This document shows, one piece after another, positions 47,229-55,681 of a stretch of DNA of 64,000 bases. Each line of letters begins with the position of its first letter. The first letter of the stretch is position 1. This DNA comes from Pseudomonas synxantha BG33R (GTDB lineage: Bacteria > Pseudomonadota > Gammaproteobacteria > Pseudomonadales > Pseudomonadaceae). The stretch is from positions 2,032,936 through 2,096,935 of the forward strand of contig NZ_CM001514.1 in NCBI RefSeq assembly GCF_000263715.2, written 5' to 3'. The position numbers and the translations under genes were made by a program. The notes beneath the pieces were generated by a model, which saw only the letters and a list, made by a program, of their open reading frames with translations, had not been told where the DNA came from and ran no database searches.

Positions 47229-48878
47229 ATGCCTGTCGCTTTTCGTTTGCCGTTGCAGGTCTTCTTCGAGCGTGAAGCGCGGCACCCGCGTAAGGTTTTT
47301 CTGGTGCAGCCCATTGACGGTGTCGAGGTGCAGACCCTCACCTGGGGCGATGTCGGCCACCAGGCCCGGTGCGCCGCTCATTGGTTGCGTGCACGAGACT
47401 TGCCCCAAGGTTCGCACATCGCCCTGATCTCGAAAAACTGCGCGCACTGGATCATCGCCGACCTGGCGATCTGGATGGCCGGGCACGTTTCGGTGCCGCT
47501 TTATCCCAACCTCACCGCTGACTCTGTCGCCCATGTGCTGACCCATTCCGAGGCGGCGTTGGCGTTGATCGGCAAGCTCGATGACTGGCCGGCAATGGCG
47601 CCGGGTGTGCCAGCGGGTGTGCCAACCATTAGCCTGCCGCTCTGCCCGGCGGGGACGTTCGATTTCAGCTGGGCGGACCTGCAAGCCTGCTCACCGATCC
47701 AGGACCATCCCGAACCCCTTGGCTCGACACTGGCCACCATCGTCTATACCTCCGGGACGACCGGTTTGCCGAAGGGTGTGATGCAAACGTTCGGGGCACT
47801 GGGTTTCGCTGCCACTCGCGGCACCGAGTTGTTCGGCCTGGGGGAGGGCGATCGGTTGCTGTCCTACCTGCCGCTGTGCCACGTCGCCGAACGCATGTTT
47901 GTGGAAATGGCGGCGATCTACACCGGGCAAACCGTTTTTTTTGCGCAAAGCCTGGACACCTTCCTGCAAGATTTGCGCAGGGCCCGGCCGACGGCCTTGT
48001 TTGGCGTGCCACGTATCTGGACCAAATTCCAGTTGGGTGTCTACGCCAAGGTCCCGGAAAAACGTCTCGACACCCTGTTACGCCTGCCTTTTATCGGCAA
48101 GCGCGTCGGTCATAAAGTGCTCGCGGGACTGGGGCTGGATGCACTGCGTATTGCCCTGTCCGGTGCGGCACCCGTGCCCGAGGCCTTGCTGGGTTGGTAT
48201 CAGCGCCTGGGCCTGGACGTGCTGGAGGTGTACGGCATGAGCGAAAACTGCGGCTATTCCCATGTGTGCCGCCCCGGTGCACAGACGCTGGGTTGGATCG
48301 GCCTGCCCTGCCCAGGTGTAGAAGTGCGTATCGACCCATCAGGCGAAGTGCAGGTACGCAGCGGCGCGACCATGCTGGGCTACTTCAAGGACCCGCAAAA
48401 AACCGCTGAGACCCTTACCGAAGATGGCTTCCTGCGTACCGGCGACAAGGGTGAGCAGGACGCAGACGGCCGTCTGCGTTTGACCGGGCGCCTCAAGGAG
48501 ATTTTCAAGACCAGTAAAGGCAAATACGTGGCCCCGGCGCCGATTGAAAATCGTCTGGCCGAACATGCACGCATCGAACAGGTGTGTGTAGTCGGCGAGG
48601 GGCTTGGCGCACCGATCGGGCTATGCGTGTTGTCGGCACAGGGCCAAGACCGCCAAACGCTTGGAACCCACCTTGACCACTGGCTGGCACAGGTCAACGC
48701 CGGGCTGGATAGACATGAGCGCTTGCGCCAATTGGTGGTGGTGAAAGACAACTGGGCGGTGGAAAACGGCTTTCTCACGCCGACCTTGAAGATCAAACGC
48801 AACGTGATCGAGTCGACGTACGGGCCACATTTGCACACTTGGAGCGAGCGCGCTGAAACCGTTCTGTGGCAGGATTAG
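47229..48878 (+). CDS. Long-chain-type acyl-CoA synthetase (AMP-forming)
   Basis: A 549-residue ANL-superfamily ligase that adenylates a carboxylic acid and transfers it to CoA. The P-loop is IVYTSGTTGLPKGVMQ (about 170-185), A5 is LEVYGMSENCGYS, and A7-A8 are FLRTGDKGEQDADGRLRLTGR followed by KEIFKTSKGKYVAP with the catalytic Lys near the C-terminus. The pattern is that of the long-chain fatty acid CoA ligase (FAA1-like) group rather than acetyl-CoA synthetase. The start is ATG at 47229 (MPVAFRLPLQVFFEREARH) after AAAGGAG. A TetR-type palindrome sits just upstream. A thioesterase gene follows after 30 bases. Confidence 0.9.
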   Translation: MPVAFRLPLQVFFEREARHPRKVFLVQPIDGVEVQTLTWGDVGHQARCAAHWLRARDLPQGSHIALISKNCAHWIIADLAIWMAGHVSVPLYPNLTADSVAHVLTHSEAALALIGKLDDWPAMAPGVPAGVPTISLPLCPAGTFDFSWADLQACSPIQDHPEPLGSTLATIVYTSGTTGLPKGVMQTFGALGFAATRGTELFGLGEGDRLLSYLPLCHVAERMFVEMAAIYTGQTVFFAQSLDTFLQDLRRARPTALFGVPRIWTKFQLGVYAKVPEKRLDTLLRLPFIGKRVGHKVLAGLGLDALRIALSGAAPVPEALLGWYQRLGLDVLEVYGMSENCGYSHVCRPGAQTLGWIGLPCPGVEVRIDPSGEVQVRSGATMLGYFKDPQKTAETLTEDGFLRTGDKGEQDADGRLRLTGRLKEIFKTSKGKYVAPAPIENRLAEHARIEQVCVVGEGLGAPIGLCVLSAQGQDRQTLGTHLDHWLAQVNAGLDRHERLRQLVVVKDNWAVENGFLTPTLKIKRNVIESTYGPHLHTWSERAETVLWQD

Positions 48879-48908
48879 GATCGTAATAAAACCAACAAGG
48901 ACAACCCT

Positions 48909-49352
48909 ATGAGCCTGTGGCGCACCCAACCGAATATCGAACAACTCAACGCGATTCAGAAAAACACCATCGGTGAGTTGCTCGATATTCGTTTCGAAAG
49001 CTTCGACGAGCACTCCCTCACTGCCAGCATTGTGGTCGATCACCGCACCCATCAGCCCTACGGCCTGCTGCACGGTGGCGCCTCGGTGGTGCTGGCCGAG
49101 AGCGTCGGCTCCATGGCTGCTTACCTGTGCATCGATGCCAGCAAGTTTTATTGCGTGGGCCTTGAGGTCAATGCCAACCACCTGCGTGGCGTGCGCAGCG
49201 GGCGGGTGACGGCGGTGGCCAAGGCCATTCATATCGGGCGCACCACACAGGTATGGGATATCCGCCTGAGCAGCGATGATGGCAAAGCCAGTTGCGTCTC
49301 GCGCCTGACCATGGCCGTGGTGCCGCTGGGCGAAAACCCGCCGGCACGATAG
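48909..49352 (+). CDS. Hotdog-fold thioesterase (YdiI/YbdB type)
   Basis: A 147-residue hotdog-fold enzyme with the signature HRTHQPYGLLHGGASVVLAES (about 46-66), where the Glu of LAES is the catalytic base, and GLEVNANHLRGVRSG (about 84-98). E. coli relatives hydrolyse DHNA-CoA or aryl-CoA/ACP thioesters; here the neighbouring acyl-CoA ligase suggests a recycling thioesterase for the same pathway. ATG at 48909 has AACAAGGAC upstream. A gap of 97 bases separates it from two hydrolase genes. Confidence 0.9.
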   Translation: MSLWRTQPNIEQLNAIQKNTIGELLDIRFESFDEHSLTASIVVDHRTHQPYGLLHGGASVVLAESVGSMAAYLCIDASKFYCVGLEVNANHLRGVRSGRVTAVAKAIHIGRTTQVWDIRLSSDDGKASCVSRLTMAVVPLGENPPAR

Positions 49353-49449
49353 GCGTGGCGTGAGTGTCATCATTCCTGGCAGTTACAGTCATTGCTGCAG
49401 GCGGCCGGCATGGTGACAATCAACCTCTGTTTTTATCGATGGAACCTGT

Positions 49450-50253
49450 ATGTCGCAGCACGTGTTTTTTACCCACGCCAATGGCTTCCCTTCGGCCACC
49501 TACGGCAAGCTGTTTGCCGCGCTGGCCCCGGAATATACGGTGGCGCATCTGCCGCAGCACGGTCACGACCCCAGGTTCCCGGTGGATGATAACTGGCAGA
49601 ACCTGGTGGACGAGTTGATCCACCACCTTGAGCAACAGCCGGAACCCGTGTGGGGCGTCGGCCATTCCCTCGGTGGCGTGCTGCATTTGCACGCGGCCAT
49701 GCGTTGCCCGCAGTTGTACCGTGGCGTGGTGATGTTGGATTCGCCGGTGCTCACCCGTGCCGACCGCTGGGTGATCCGCGCCGCCAAGCGCTTTGGTTTT
49801 ATCGATCGACTGACACCGGCCGGACGTACCCTTGGCCGGCGTGAAGAATTCACCGACCTGGACACCGCGCGCAGCTACTTCGCCGGCAAAACCCTGTTTC
49901 GTGGCTTCGACCCCGAATGCTTCGACGCGTATTTGCAGCATGGCCTGCAGCAAGTCGGCGACCGCCTGCGCTTGCGCTTCGACCCGGCCACCGAAATCAG
50001 CATCTACCGCGGCGTGCCGCACACCAGCCCTGGCCAGGTACGCCTGCTGAAAGTGCCACTGGCCGTGGTGCGTGGTCGCCAGAGTCGAGTGGTCATGCGT
50101 CACCATGCCAGTGGCGTCGGCCGCTTGCCCATGGGCGAAATGCTCACTATGCCGGGCGGTCATATGTTCCCCCTCGAACGCCCCCAGGACACGGCTGCCT
50201 TGATCAAGAACCTGTTCGCCCGCTGGCAAGCCCGCGAGCGCAGTTGCGCATGA
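49450..50253 (+). CDS. Alpha/beta hydrolase (first of an overlapping pair)
   Basis: A 267-residue alpha/beta-hydrolase. The N-terminus MSQHVFFTHANGFPSATYGK (THANG oxyanion region) and the nucleophile elbow VGHSLGGVLHLH (about 70-81) are clear, the acid is near VVRGRQSRVV and the His in MPGGHMFPLERP. Relatives are annotated only as alpha/beta hydrolases; esterase or thioesterase action is expected. It overlaps the next hydrolase gene by four bases, so the products are made together. Start: ATG at 49450 with GATGGAACC upstream. Confidence 0.87.
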   Translation: MSQHVFFTHANGFPSATYGKLFAALAPEYTVAHLPQHGHDPRFPVDDNWQNLVDELIHHLEQQPEPVWGVGHSLGGVLHLHAAMRCPQLYRGVVMLDSPVLTRADRWVIRAAKRFGFIDRLTPAGRTLGRREEFTDLDTARSYFAGKTLFRGFDPECFDAYLQHGLQQVGDRLRLRFDPATEISIYRGVPHTSPGQVRLLKVPLAVVRGRQSRVVMRHHASGVGRLPMGEMLTMPGGHMFPLERPQDTAALIKNLFARWQARERSCA

Positions 50254-51104
50254 GTACGCCGGTCGAAGAGGTTCGCCTGAGCCTGGCGCATATCGAACTG
50301 GCCGCGCACCTGTTCGGGCCCGAGGATGGCCTGCCGGTGATTGCCCTGCATGGTTGGCTGGACAACGCCAACAGTTTTGCGCGCCTGGCGCCGAAGCTGC
50401 ACGGGTTGCGCATCATCGCTCTGGATATGGCTGGGCACGGGCATTCGGCCCATCGTCCGGCAGGCGCCGGTTATGCCTTGTGGGATTACGTCTACGACGT
50501 GCTGCAGGTGGCCGAACAATTGGGGTTGAAACGTTTTGCATTACTTGGCCACTCCCTGGGCGCCATCGTCTCGCTGGTGTTGGCCGGGGCGTTGCCGGAG
50601 CGAGTGACGCACCTGGGTTTGATCGACGGTGTGATCCCGCCGACCGCCAGCGGCGAGAATGCAGCCGAACGTCTGGGCATGGCCTTGCAGGCGCAACTGA
50701 ACCTGCAGGACAAGCGCAAGCCGGTCTACAACACCCTCGAAAAAGCGGTTGAAGCGCGAATGAAGGGCGTGGTGGCGGTCAGTCGTGAAGCGGCGCAACT
50801 GCTGGCCCAGCGCGGTTTGATGCCGGTGCCTGGCGGTTACACCTGGCGCAGCGACAGTCGCCTGACCCTGGCATCGCCGATGCGTCTGACCGATGAACAG
50901 GCCATGGCTTTTGTGCGTCGCGTCAGTTGCCCTGCGCAGTTGGTGGTGGCGGTTGACGGCATGTTGGCGAAACATGCCGAATTGCTTTCTCAGCTACCCT
51001 TCAGCGTTACCACGCTGCCAGGTGGCCATCATTTGCACCTGAATGATGAGTCCGGCGCCGCTCTTGTTGCAGACTGTTTCAATCGGTTCTTCTCCACGCC
51101 TTGA
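50250..51104 (+). CDS. Alpha/beta hydrolase (second of an overlapping pair)
   Basis: A 284-residue alpha/beta-hydrolase. It has the HGWLDNANSF oxyanion loop (about 34-43), ALDMAGHGHSAHRPAG, the nucleophile elbow LLGHSLGAIVSLVLAG (about 95-110) and a late GGHHLHLND with the catalytic His. The pattern resembles serine hydrolase-like/MEST-type proteins. It starts at ATG 50250 within the upstream stop codon; a longer frame from 49917 runs in another frame of the first gene and was rejected. Together with the ligase, thioesterase and first hydrolase it may form one acyl- or ester-processing operon. Confidence 0.87.
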   Translation: MSTPVEEVRLSLAHIELAAHLFGPEDGLPVIALHGWLDNANSFARLAPKLHGLRIIALDMAGHGHSAHRPAGAGYALWDYVYDVLQVAEQLGLKRFALLGHSLGAIVSLVLAGALPERVTHLGLIDGVIPPTASGENAAERLGMALQAQLNLQDKRKPVYNTLEKAVEARMKGVVAVSREAAQLLAQRGLMPVPGGYTWRSDSRLTLASPMRLTDEQAMAFVRRVSCPAQLVVAVDGMLAKHAELLSQLPFSVTTLPGGHHLHLNDESGAALVADCFNRFFSTP

Positions 51105-51153
51105 CTTGGCGGGGTCAACTGCCGAGGCTGGGCGGATTGAAAGGGAGTCAACC

Positions 51154-51210
51154 ATGAACACACTCAACATCGCTGTGACCTCCATTGGCCAGGGCCTATC
51201 GATCCGATGA
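51154..51210 (+). CDS. Possible 18-codon leader ORF before the DUF4892 gene
   Basis: ATG at 51154 is preceded by AAGGGAG at good spacing and encodes MNTLNIAVTSIGQGLSIR, ending in a TGA that overlaps the ATG of the next gene (ATGA at 51207-51210). The next gene has only a poor ribosome site, so it may depend on coupled re-initiation. No family is recognised. It could also be chance. Confidence 0.4.
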   Translation: MNTLNIAVTSIGQGLSIR

Positions 51211-52025
51211 GCCTGGGTAAAGGATGTATCCGTGCCCTTGGCCTTTGCTGTTTCAGCCCCCTGGTGTTTGCCGCCGATGTGCCAGGCAGCCAGGATTTAC
51301 CTACCGTATCCCGCCAGGTCGACGCGCAAATTGTCGACTATCGCCCCGCTGAAGAGAAGGAACGCATCTACCCCATGGGCGCGATCCGCAAGATCAGCGG
51401 CCAGTTGCGTTACGAAGGCCAGGCCACCGCGCGCGGCCAGGCCACTGCAATCACCTATGAATTGCCCGCGGAGCACAGCTCCAGCGCCGCCTTTACTGCA
51501 ACGCGTGAAGCTTTGCAGGCCAAGGGCGCGCAGCTGTTGTTCTGGTGCCAGGCCCGCGATTGCGGCGAGAGCAGTCTGTGGGCCAATGAAGTGTTCGGCA
51601 ACGCCAAGCTGGTGGGGGCCGACGGCCAGCAGGAATACCTGCTGCTGCGCCTGGCCGCCCCGCAGAACAACTCGCTGGTCGCGCTGTACGGCATTACTCG
51701 CGGCAACCGACGCGCTTACCTGCATGTGGAGCAACTCGATGCCAGCGCGCCTTTGGGCGATCTGCTACCCACCTCGGCCACCCTGCTGCGAGAGCTCAAA
51801 AGCACGGGCGAGTTGGATCTCCCTGCATTGGCCGCCGAGCCTGATGACACCTGGCTGACCTTGATTTCCCGTGGGTTGAACCTTGATACCACCTTGCGCG
51901 TGAGCCTGACCGGCCCGAAAGCCGAGGCCTGGCGCCAGGCCCTGGTCGACAAGGGCGTGCGCGCCGCACGCCTGGAAACCGGCAGCGGTGACGCTAAGGG
52001 TTTGCACCTGCATCTGATACGCTGA
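51207..52025 (+). CDS. DUF4892 exported protein
   Basis: A 272-residue protein of the DUF4892 family with a signal peptide (LGLCCFSPLVFA, cleavage near residue 22). The conserved body includes IYPMGAIRKISGQLRYEGQ (about 50-68), LFWCQARDCGESSLWANEVFG (about 112-132) with a likely disulfide between two Cys, and EYLLLRLAAPQNNSLVALYG. The C-terminal half (about 170-272) has a repeat-like alpha/beta pattern that recalls OmpA-type sequences but lacks their motif. Predicted periplasmic; function unknown. It is probably coupled to the small upstream frame and precedes an AI-2E-family gene by 72 bases. Confidence 0.82.
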   Translation: MSLGKGCIRALGLCCFSPLVFAADVPGSQDLPTVSRQVDAQIVDYRPAEEKERIYPMGAIRKISGQLRYEGQATARGQATAITYELPAEHSSSAAFTATREALQAKGAQLLFWCQARDCGESSLWANEVFGNAKLVGADGQQEYLLLRLAAPQNNSLVALYGITRGNRRAYLHVEQLDASAPLGDLLPTSATLLRELKSTGELDLPALAAEPDDTWLTLISRGLNLDTTLRVSLTGPKAEAWRQALVDKGVRAARLETGSGDAKGLHLHLIR

Positions 52026-52097
52026 CCGTTACAAGGCGAACGGACCCGTGCCGTTCGCCTAAGCTCTCTTCCTACAGCCATATTCTCGAGATACCCG

Positions 52098-53162
52098 ATG
52101 CTCAATAACGATCGCCTGCTGGTGCAAATCCTGCTGCTGGTGCTGTTTGGCGCCAGCTTCTGGGTCATGGCGCCGTTCTGGTCGGCGCTGTTCTGGGGCG
52201 CGGTGCTGGCGTTTGCCAGTTGGCCGCTGATGCGTTTGCTCACTCGCTGGCTGGGCGGACGGGAGTCCCTGGCTGCTGGCATCCTGACCTTGGGCTGGAT
52301 GCTGCTGGTGGCGGTGCCGCTGGTGTGGCTGGGGTTCAACCTGGCCGACCATGTGCGCGATGCGGTGGCGCTGATCAAAGATATTCAGGTCGACGGCTTG
52401 CCCGAGGCGCCGACCTGGTTGGGCTCGATCCCGTTCGTCGGCGAGCGCCTGGTGGCGATGTGGGACAGCATTGACCAACAGGGCGCGGCGCTGATGGTCA
52501 GCATCAAGCCGTACCTCGGCCAGGTCGGCAACTGGTTGCTGGCACGCAGTGCGCAAATTGGCGGCGGTATTCTTGAGCTGACCCTGAGCCTGGTCTTCGT
52601 GTTCTTTTTCTACCGTGATGGGCCGCGCCTGGCGATGTTTGTGCACCGTCTGCTGGAGCGGCTGATCGGTGAACGTGCCGGCTATTACATCGAGCTGGTG
52701 GCCGGTACGGTGCAGCGGGTGGTCAATGGTGTGATCGGCACAGCGGCGGCCCAGGCCTTGCTGGCGCTGATCGGCTTCCTGATCGCCGGCGTGCCGGGTG
52801 CGCTGGTGCTGGGTATTGTTACCTTCCTGCTCAGCCTGATCCCCATGGGCCCGCCGCTGGTGTGGATTCCGGCCACGGCCTGGCTGGCGTGGAAGGGTGA
52901 CTACACCTATGCGGTGTTCCTGGGGGTATGGGGTACGTTTGTGATCAGCGGTGTGGACAACGTGCTCAAGCCGTATCTGATCAGTCGTGGCGGTAACCTG
53001 CCGTTGGTGATTGTGCTGCTGGGGGTGTTTGGGGGGTTGATCGCCTTTGGCTTTATCGGGCTGTTTATCGGGCCGACGCTGCTGGCGGTGGCGTACAGCC
53101 TGTTGACGGACTGGAGCGCTACCCAGGCGCAAGTGCGTCGTGACGACAAGCCGTGTAATTGA
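52098..53162 (+). CDS. AI-2E family transporter (UPF0118 permease)
   Basis: A 354-residue inner-membrane protein of the AI-2E transporter family. It has about seven or eight hydrophobic helices, a soluble stretch (about 90-150) and the family block GGNLPLVIVLLGVFGG near residue 295, followed by GFIGLFIGPTLLAVAYSLL. Members are proposed exporters of autoinducer-2 or act as Na+/H+ antiporters; the name alone does not prove AI-2 transport. ATG at 52098 follows GAGATACCCG. A single REP arm and then repeat copy 2 follow. Confidence 0.9.
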   Translation: MLNNDRLLVQILLLVLFGASFWVMAPFWSALFWGAVLAFASWPLMRLLTRWLGGRESLAAGILTLGWMLLVAVPLVWLGFNLADHVRDAVALIKDIQVDGLPEAPTWLGSIPFVGERLVAMWDSIDQQGAALMVSIKPYLGQVGNWLLARSAQIGGGILELTLSLVFVFFFYRDGPRLAMFVHRLLERLIGERAGYYIELVAGTVQRVVNGVIGTAAAQALLALIGFLIAGVPGALVLGIVTFLLSLIPMGPPLVWIPATAWLAWKGDYTYAVFLGVWGTFVISGVDNVLKPYLISRGGNLPLVIVLLGVFGGLIAFGFIGLFIGPTLLAVAYSLLTDWSATQAQVRRDDKPCN

Positions 53163-53198
53163 GGGGCTAGGCATCAGGATGTGATGTGACGCGGCACC

Positions 53199-53226
53199 TG
53201 TGGGAGGGGGCTTGCTCCCGATGGCG
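53199..53226 (+). repeat. Single REP arm (GGGAGGGGGCTTGCTCCCGA class)
   Basis: 53199-53226 matches one arm of the doublet at 10952. The opposite arm is not seen within 100 bases; repeat copy 2 starts 34 bases later. Confidence 0.75.
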
Positions 53227-53259
53227 GCCTCAGGGCCGGCCAGGATGTTGGATCCGACT

Positions 53260-53582
53260 GAGTACATATCCGTTATTTGGGTAACGGCTGATATTGGTTC
53301 CGCTTTTACAGCGGGTCACTTTTGAAAAGCGCAAAAGTAACCCAAACGCTCTTGCCCCACCACTCGGCACCTCGCCTAGGCTCGGTGTGCCCGTAATCCG
53401 CCATGGATTTGGGGGGCCGCCGCCCCGCGCCATCCATGGCGCGGGGCGGCTAAACCGGCATCCCTGCCGGTTTACCCCCCAAATCCCTGTCGAATTCCGG
53501 CCAGCGTGGTTTGACGGGGCGCCTGAGATCAAAGGCAGATCAAGATCAAGATCAAGAGCGGCTCGCTTCGCATCGTGGTTAC
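53260..53582 (+). repeat. Dispersed 0.3-kb repeat, copy 2 (with hairpin insert)
   Basis: Nearly the same as 46834-47116 from GAGTACATATCC to CATCGTGGTTAC, with a GC-rich insert after ATTTGGGGGG. The insert includes a perfect 14-base-pair hairpin (53420-53433 with 53436-53449). The conserved TAAACCGGCA / TGCCGGTTTA hairpin remains at 53451-53474. The AGATCA tract has one more unit than copy 1. No gene is recognised within. Confidence 0.85.
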
Positions 53583-53625
53583 CGTGGGGGCGGCAAGCTG
53601 CACAGTTGTATAGAAGGGAGAAGCC

Positions 53626-54660
53626 TCAGCCCCTCGGCAACCACATCACGGCAGTCAACCCACCACCCGGCGTGTCCTCCAGGCTCAAGTGCCCGCCTAG
53701 CCGCTCGACGGCCTCTCTGGCAATGGTCATCCCCAAACCGACCCCTCCGGAGTTGCGGTTGCGCGAGCCCTCCAGCCGGAAGAATGGTTCGAACACTGCT
53801 TCGCGTTTATCGGCGGCGATCCCCGGGCCGTTATCGATCACCCTGATCACCAATGCGCCACGGCTGTCGGCCAGTTCTACCCGGGCCATACCGGCATAGC
53901 GCAGCGCGTTGTCGATCAGGTTGTTGAGGCATGAGCGCAGGGCCATGGGCTGCACTTGCAAGGGCGCGCAGGTGCCTGAAAATTGCACGTCGCAGCCCTG
54001 GTCCTGGGCGTTCTCGCTGAGGGACTCCACCAGCGCCTGCACGTCGAGCCAATGCCGCGTCTCGCTGGTGCGTTGTTCGTGCAGGTAGCTCAGGGTGGCG
54101 TCGAGCATATCGATCATGTCGTTCAGGTCCTGACGCATCTGGCCTTGCAGCTTGGTGTCTTCGATCTGTTCCAGGCGCAGTTTGAGGCGTGATAACGGGG
54201 TGCGCAGGTCGTGAGAGACCGCACCGAGCATACGTGCTCGCTGGCTGACTTGTTCGCGGATGCGCTTTTGCATCAGGTTGAAGGTCGAGGCTGCTTGCCT
54301 TGCCTCGCGCGGGCCGGATTCCACCAGCGGCGGGCTGTCGAGGTCGACGCTCAAACGCTCGGCTGCGGCACTCAGGCGCTGGATCGGCCGGCTCAGCAGC
54401 TTGGCGCCGTACCAGGCGGCAATGATCAGCGAGATGAATTGAAACGTCAGCGGTACCAGCGGGCCACCAAACCAAGGGCGAGGTTCCTTGCGCAGCGGTT
54501 TGAGGGTGCCGTCCGGTTGTTCGACGAATGCCTGGGGAGGCGGAGGCGGTGGCCGGCCGTAGTGGTGGAACCAGAAGAGCGCCAGCACGTGGGCCAGTAC
54601 AATGGCCACCAGCAATAGGCCGAACAGTCGCCCGAACAGCGTATTGAAGGTGGCGCGCAT
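53626..54660 (-). CDS. Sensor histidine kinase
   Basis: A 344-residue membrane kinase. A first membrane helix (about 10-29), a short Pro-rich periplasmic loop (about 33-65, including GRPPPPPPQAF), a second helix (about 68-88), HAMP (about 89-140), HisKA with the phospho-acceptor His in LGAVSHDLRTPLSRL (about 146-160), and HATPase with NLIDNALRYAG and GGVGLGMTIAREAVERLGG. The small loop suggests sensing at the membrane. An in-frame TTG at 54663 is one codon earlier, but ATG at 54660 shares a base with the regulator stop (TGATG). Partner of the upstream OmpR-type regulator. Confidence 0.92.
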   Translation of the reverse strand: MRATFNTLFGRLFGLLLVAIVLAHVLALFWFHHYGRPPPPPPQAFVEQPDGTLKPLRKEPRPWFGGPLVPLTFQFISLIIAAWYGAKLLSRPIQRLSAAAERLSVDLDSPPLVESGPREARQAASTFNLMQKRIREQVSQRARMLGAVSHDLRTPLSRLKLRLEQIEDTKLQGQMRQDLNDMIDMLDATLSYLHEQRTSETRHWLDVQALVESLSENAQDQGCDVQFSGTCAPLQVQPMALRSCLNNLIDNALRYAGMARVELADSRGALVIRVIDNGPGIAADKREAVFEPFFRLEGSRNRNSGGVGLGMTIAREAVERLGGHLSLEDTPGGGLTAVMWLPRG

Positions 54661-55424
54661 CAACCGATATCCCGGGCGTCGAACAGGTAGCCTTCGCCGC
54701 GTACGGTCTTGATCAACTGCGGGGCCTTGGGGTCATCCCCCAGTTTCTGGCGCAGGCGTGATACCAGCAAGTCGATGCTGCGATCAAAGGCTTCGATGGA
54801 GCGACCACGGGCCGCATCCAGCAGTTGCTCGCGGCTCAATACGCGGCGCGGGCGTTCGATGAACACCCACAGCAAGCGAAACTCGGCGTTGGACAGCGGC
54901 ACCACCAGGCCGTCATCGGCCACCAACTGGCGCAGTACGCTGTTGAGGCGCCAGGTGTCGAAGCGGATGTTGGCCCGTTGCTCGGTGCGGTCATCGCGCA
55001 CCCGGCGCAGGATGGTCTGGATACGGGCCACCAGCTCCCGGGGCTCGAACGGTTTGGACATATAGTCATCAGCGCCCAGTTCCAGGCCGATGATGCGGTC
55101 GGTGGGTTCGCAGCGGGCCGTGAGCATCAGGATCGGAATGTCCGACTCGGCACGCAGCCAGCGGCACAGCGACAACCCGTCCTCGCCCGGCAGCATCAGG
55201 TCCAGTACCACCACATCGAAGGTTTCCGCTTGCATGGCTTGGCGCATGGCGGCGCCGTCGGTGACGCCCGAGGCCAGAATATTGAAGCGCGCCAGGTAGT
55301 CGATCAGCAGTTCGCGGATCGGCACGTCGTCGTCGACGATCAGCGCACGGGTGGTCCAGCGCTTGTCTTCGGCGATCGTCGTGCCTTTAGGCTCTTCGTT
55401 TACGGGGACGGAAGGGGTCTGCAT
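54660..55424 (-). CDS. OmpR-family response regulator
   Basis: A 254-residue regulator with a receiver domain (about 26-140) and winged-helix DNA-binding domain (about 155-250). The acidic pair is in ALIVDDDVPIRE, the phospho-Asp in VVLDLMLPGEDGLSL (about residue 74), and the switch Lys in DDYMSKPFEPREL. The effector domain shows SNAEFRLLWVFIERP and the recognition-helix region RSIDLLVSRLRQKLGDD. A non-conserved 25-residue N-terminal extension precedes the receiver. It forms a two-gene operon with the kinase. Target genes are not identifiable. Confidence 0.93.
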   Translation of the reverse strand: MQTPSVPVNEEPKGTTIAEDKRWTTRALIVDDDVPIRELLIDYLARFNILASGVTDGAAMRQAMQAETFDVVVLDLMLPGEDGLSLCRWLRAESDIPILMLTARCEPTDRIIGLELGADDYMSKPFEPRELVARIQTILRRVRDDRTEQRANIRFDTWRLNSVLRQLVADDGLVVPLSNAEFRLLWVFIERPRRVLSREQLLDAARGRSIEAFDRSIDLLVSRLRQKLGDDPKAPQLIKTVRGEGYLFDARDIG

Positions 55425-55681
55425 AGTGCGATCATCTGCCTGAGTAGTGCTGTCAGCATAGGCGCCCAGCGCCGTGGCTGGAAATGCTGGGCGTGCGATA
55501 GTGTGCGAGGCTAGCCGGGCGGCGTGTTGAGGGCGTGTCGTGAATGTATCGACTTTGAAACAAGTGCTCGAAATCGCGTGTATCGGGCACTTGATCAGTA
55601 TTTACCGATCATCGGATCCCGCAACGGCGCTGCTTGCGCTACAATCCGCGCCGATTTCGACTTGCCTGAGAGCCCATTCCA

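Noticed and set aside
52059..53267. A 402-codon Gln/His-rich frame opposite the AI-2E transporter gene
   Set aside because: Shadow frame; composition reflects antisense of hydrophobic codons.
53294..53899. Open frames running through repeat copies 1-3, including an Arg-Ala repeat frame over the hexanucleotide array
   Set aside because: They start or end at random in the repeat, lack ribosome sites and have no family. Treated as repeat sequence.
54661..54663. TTG start for the histidine kinase
   Set aside because: ATG at 54660, overlapping the regulator's stop, is the normal coupled start.
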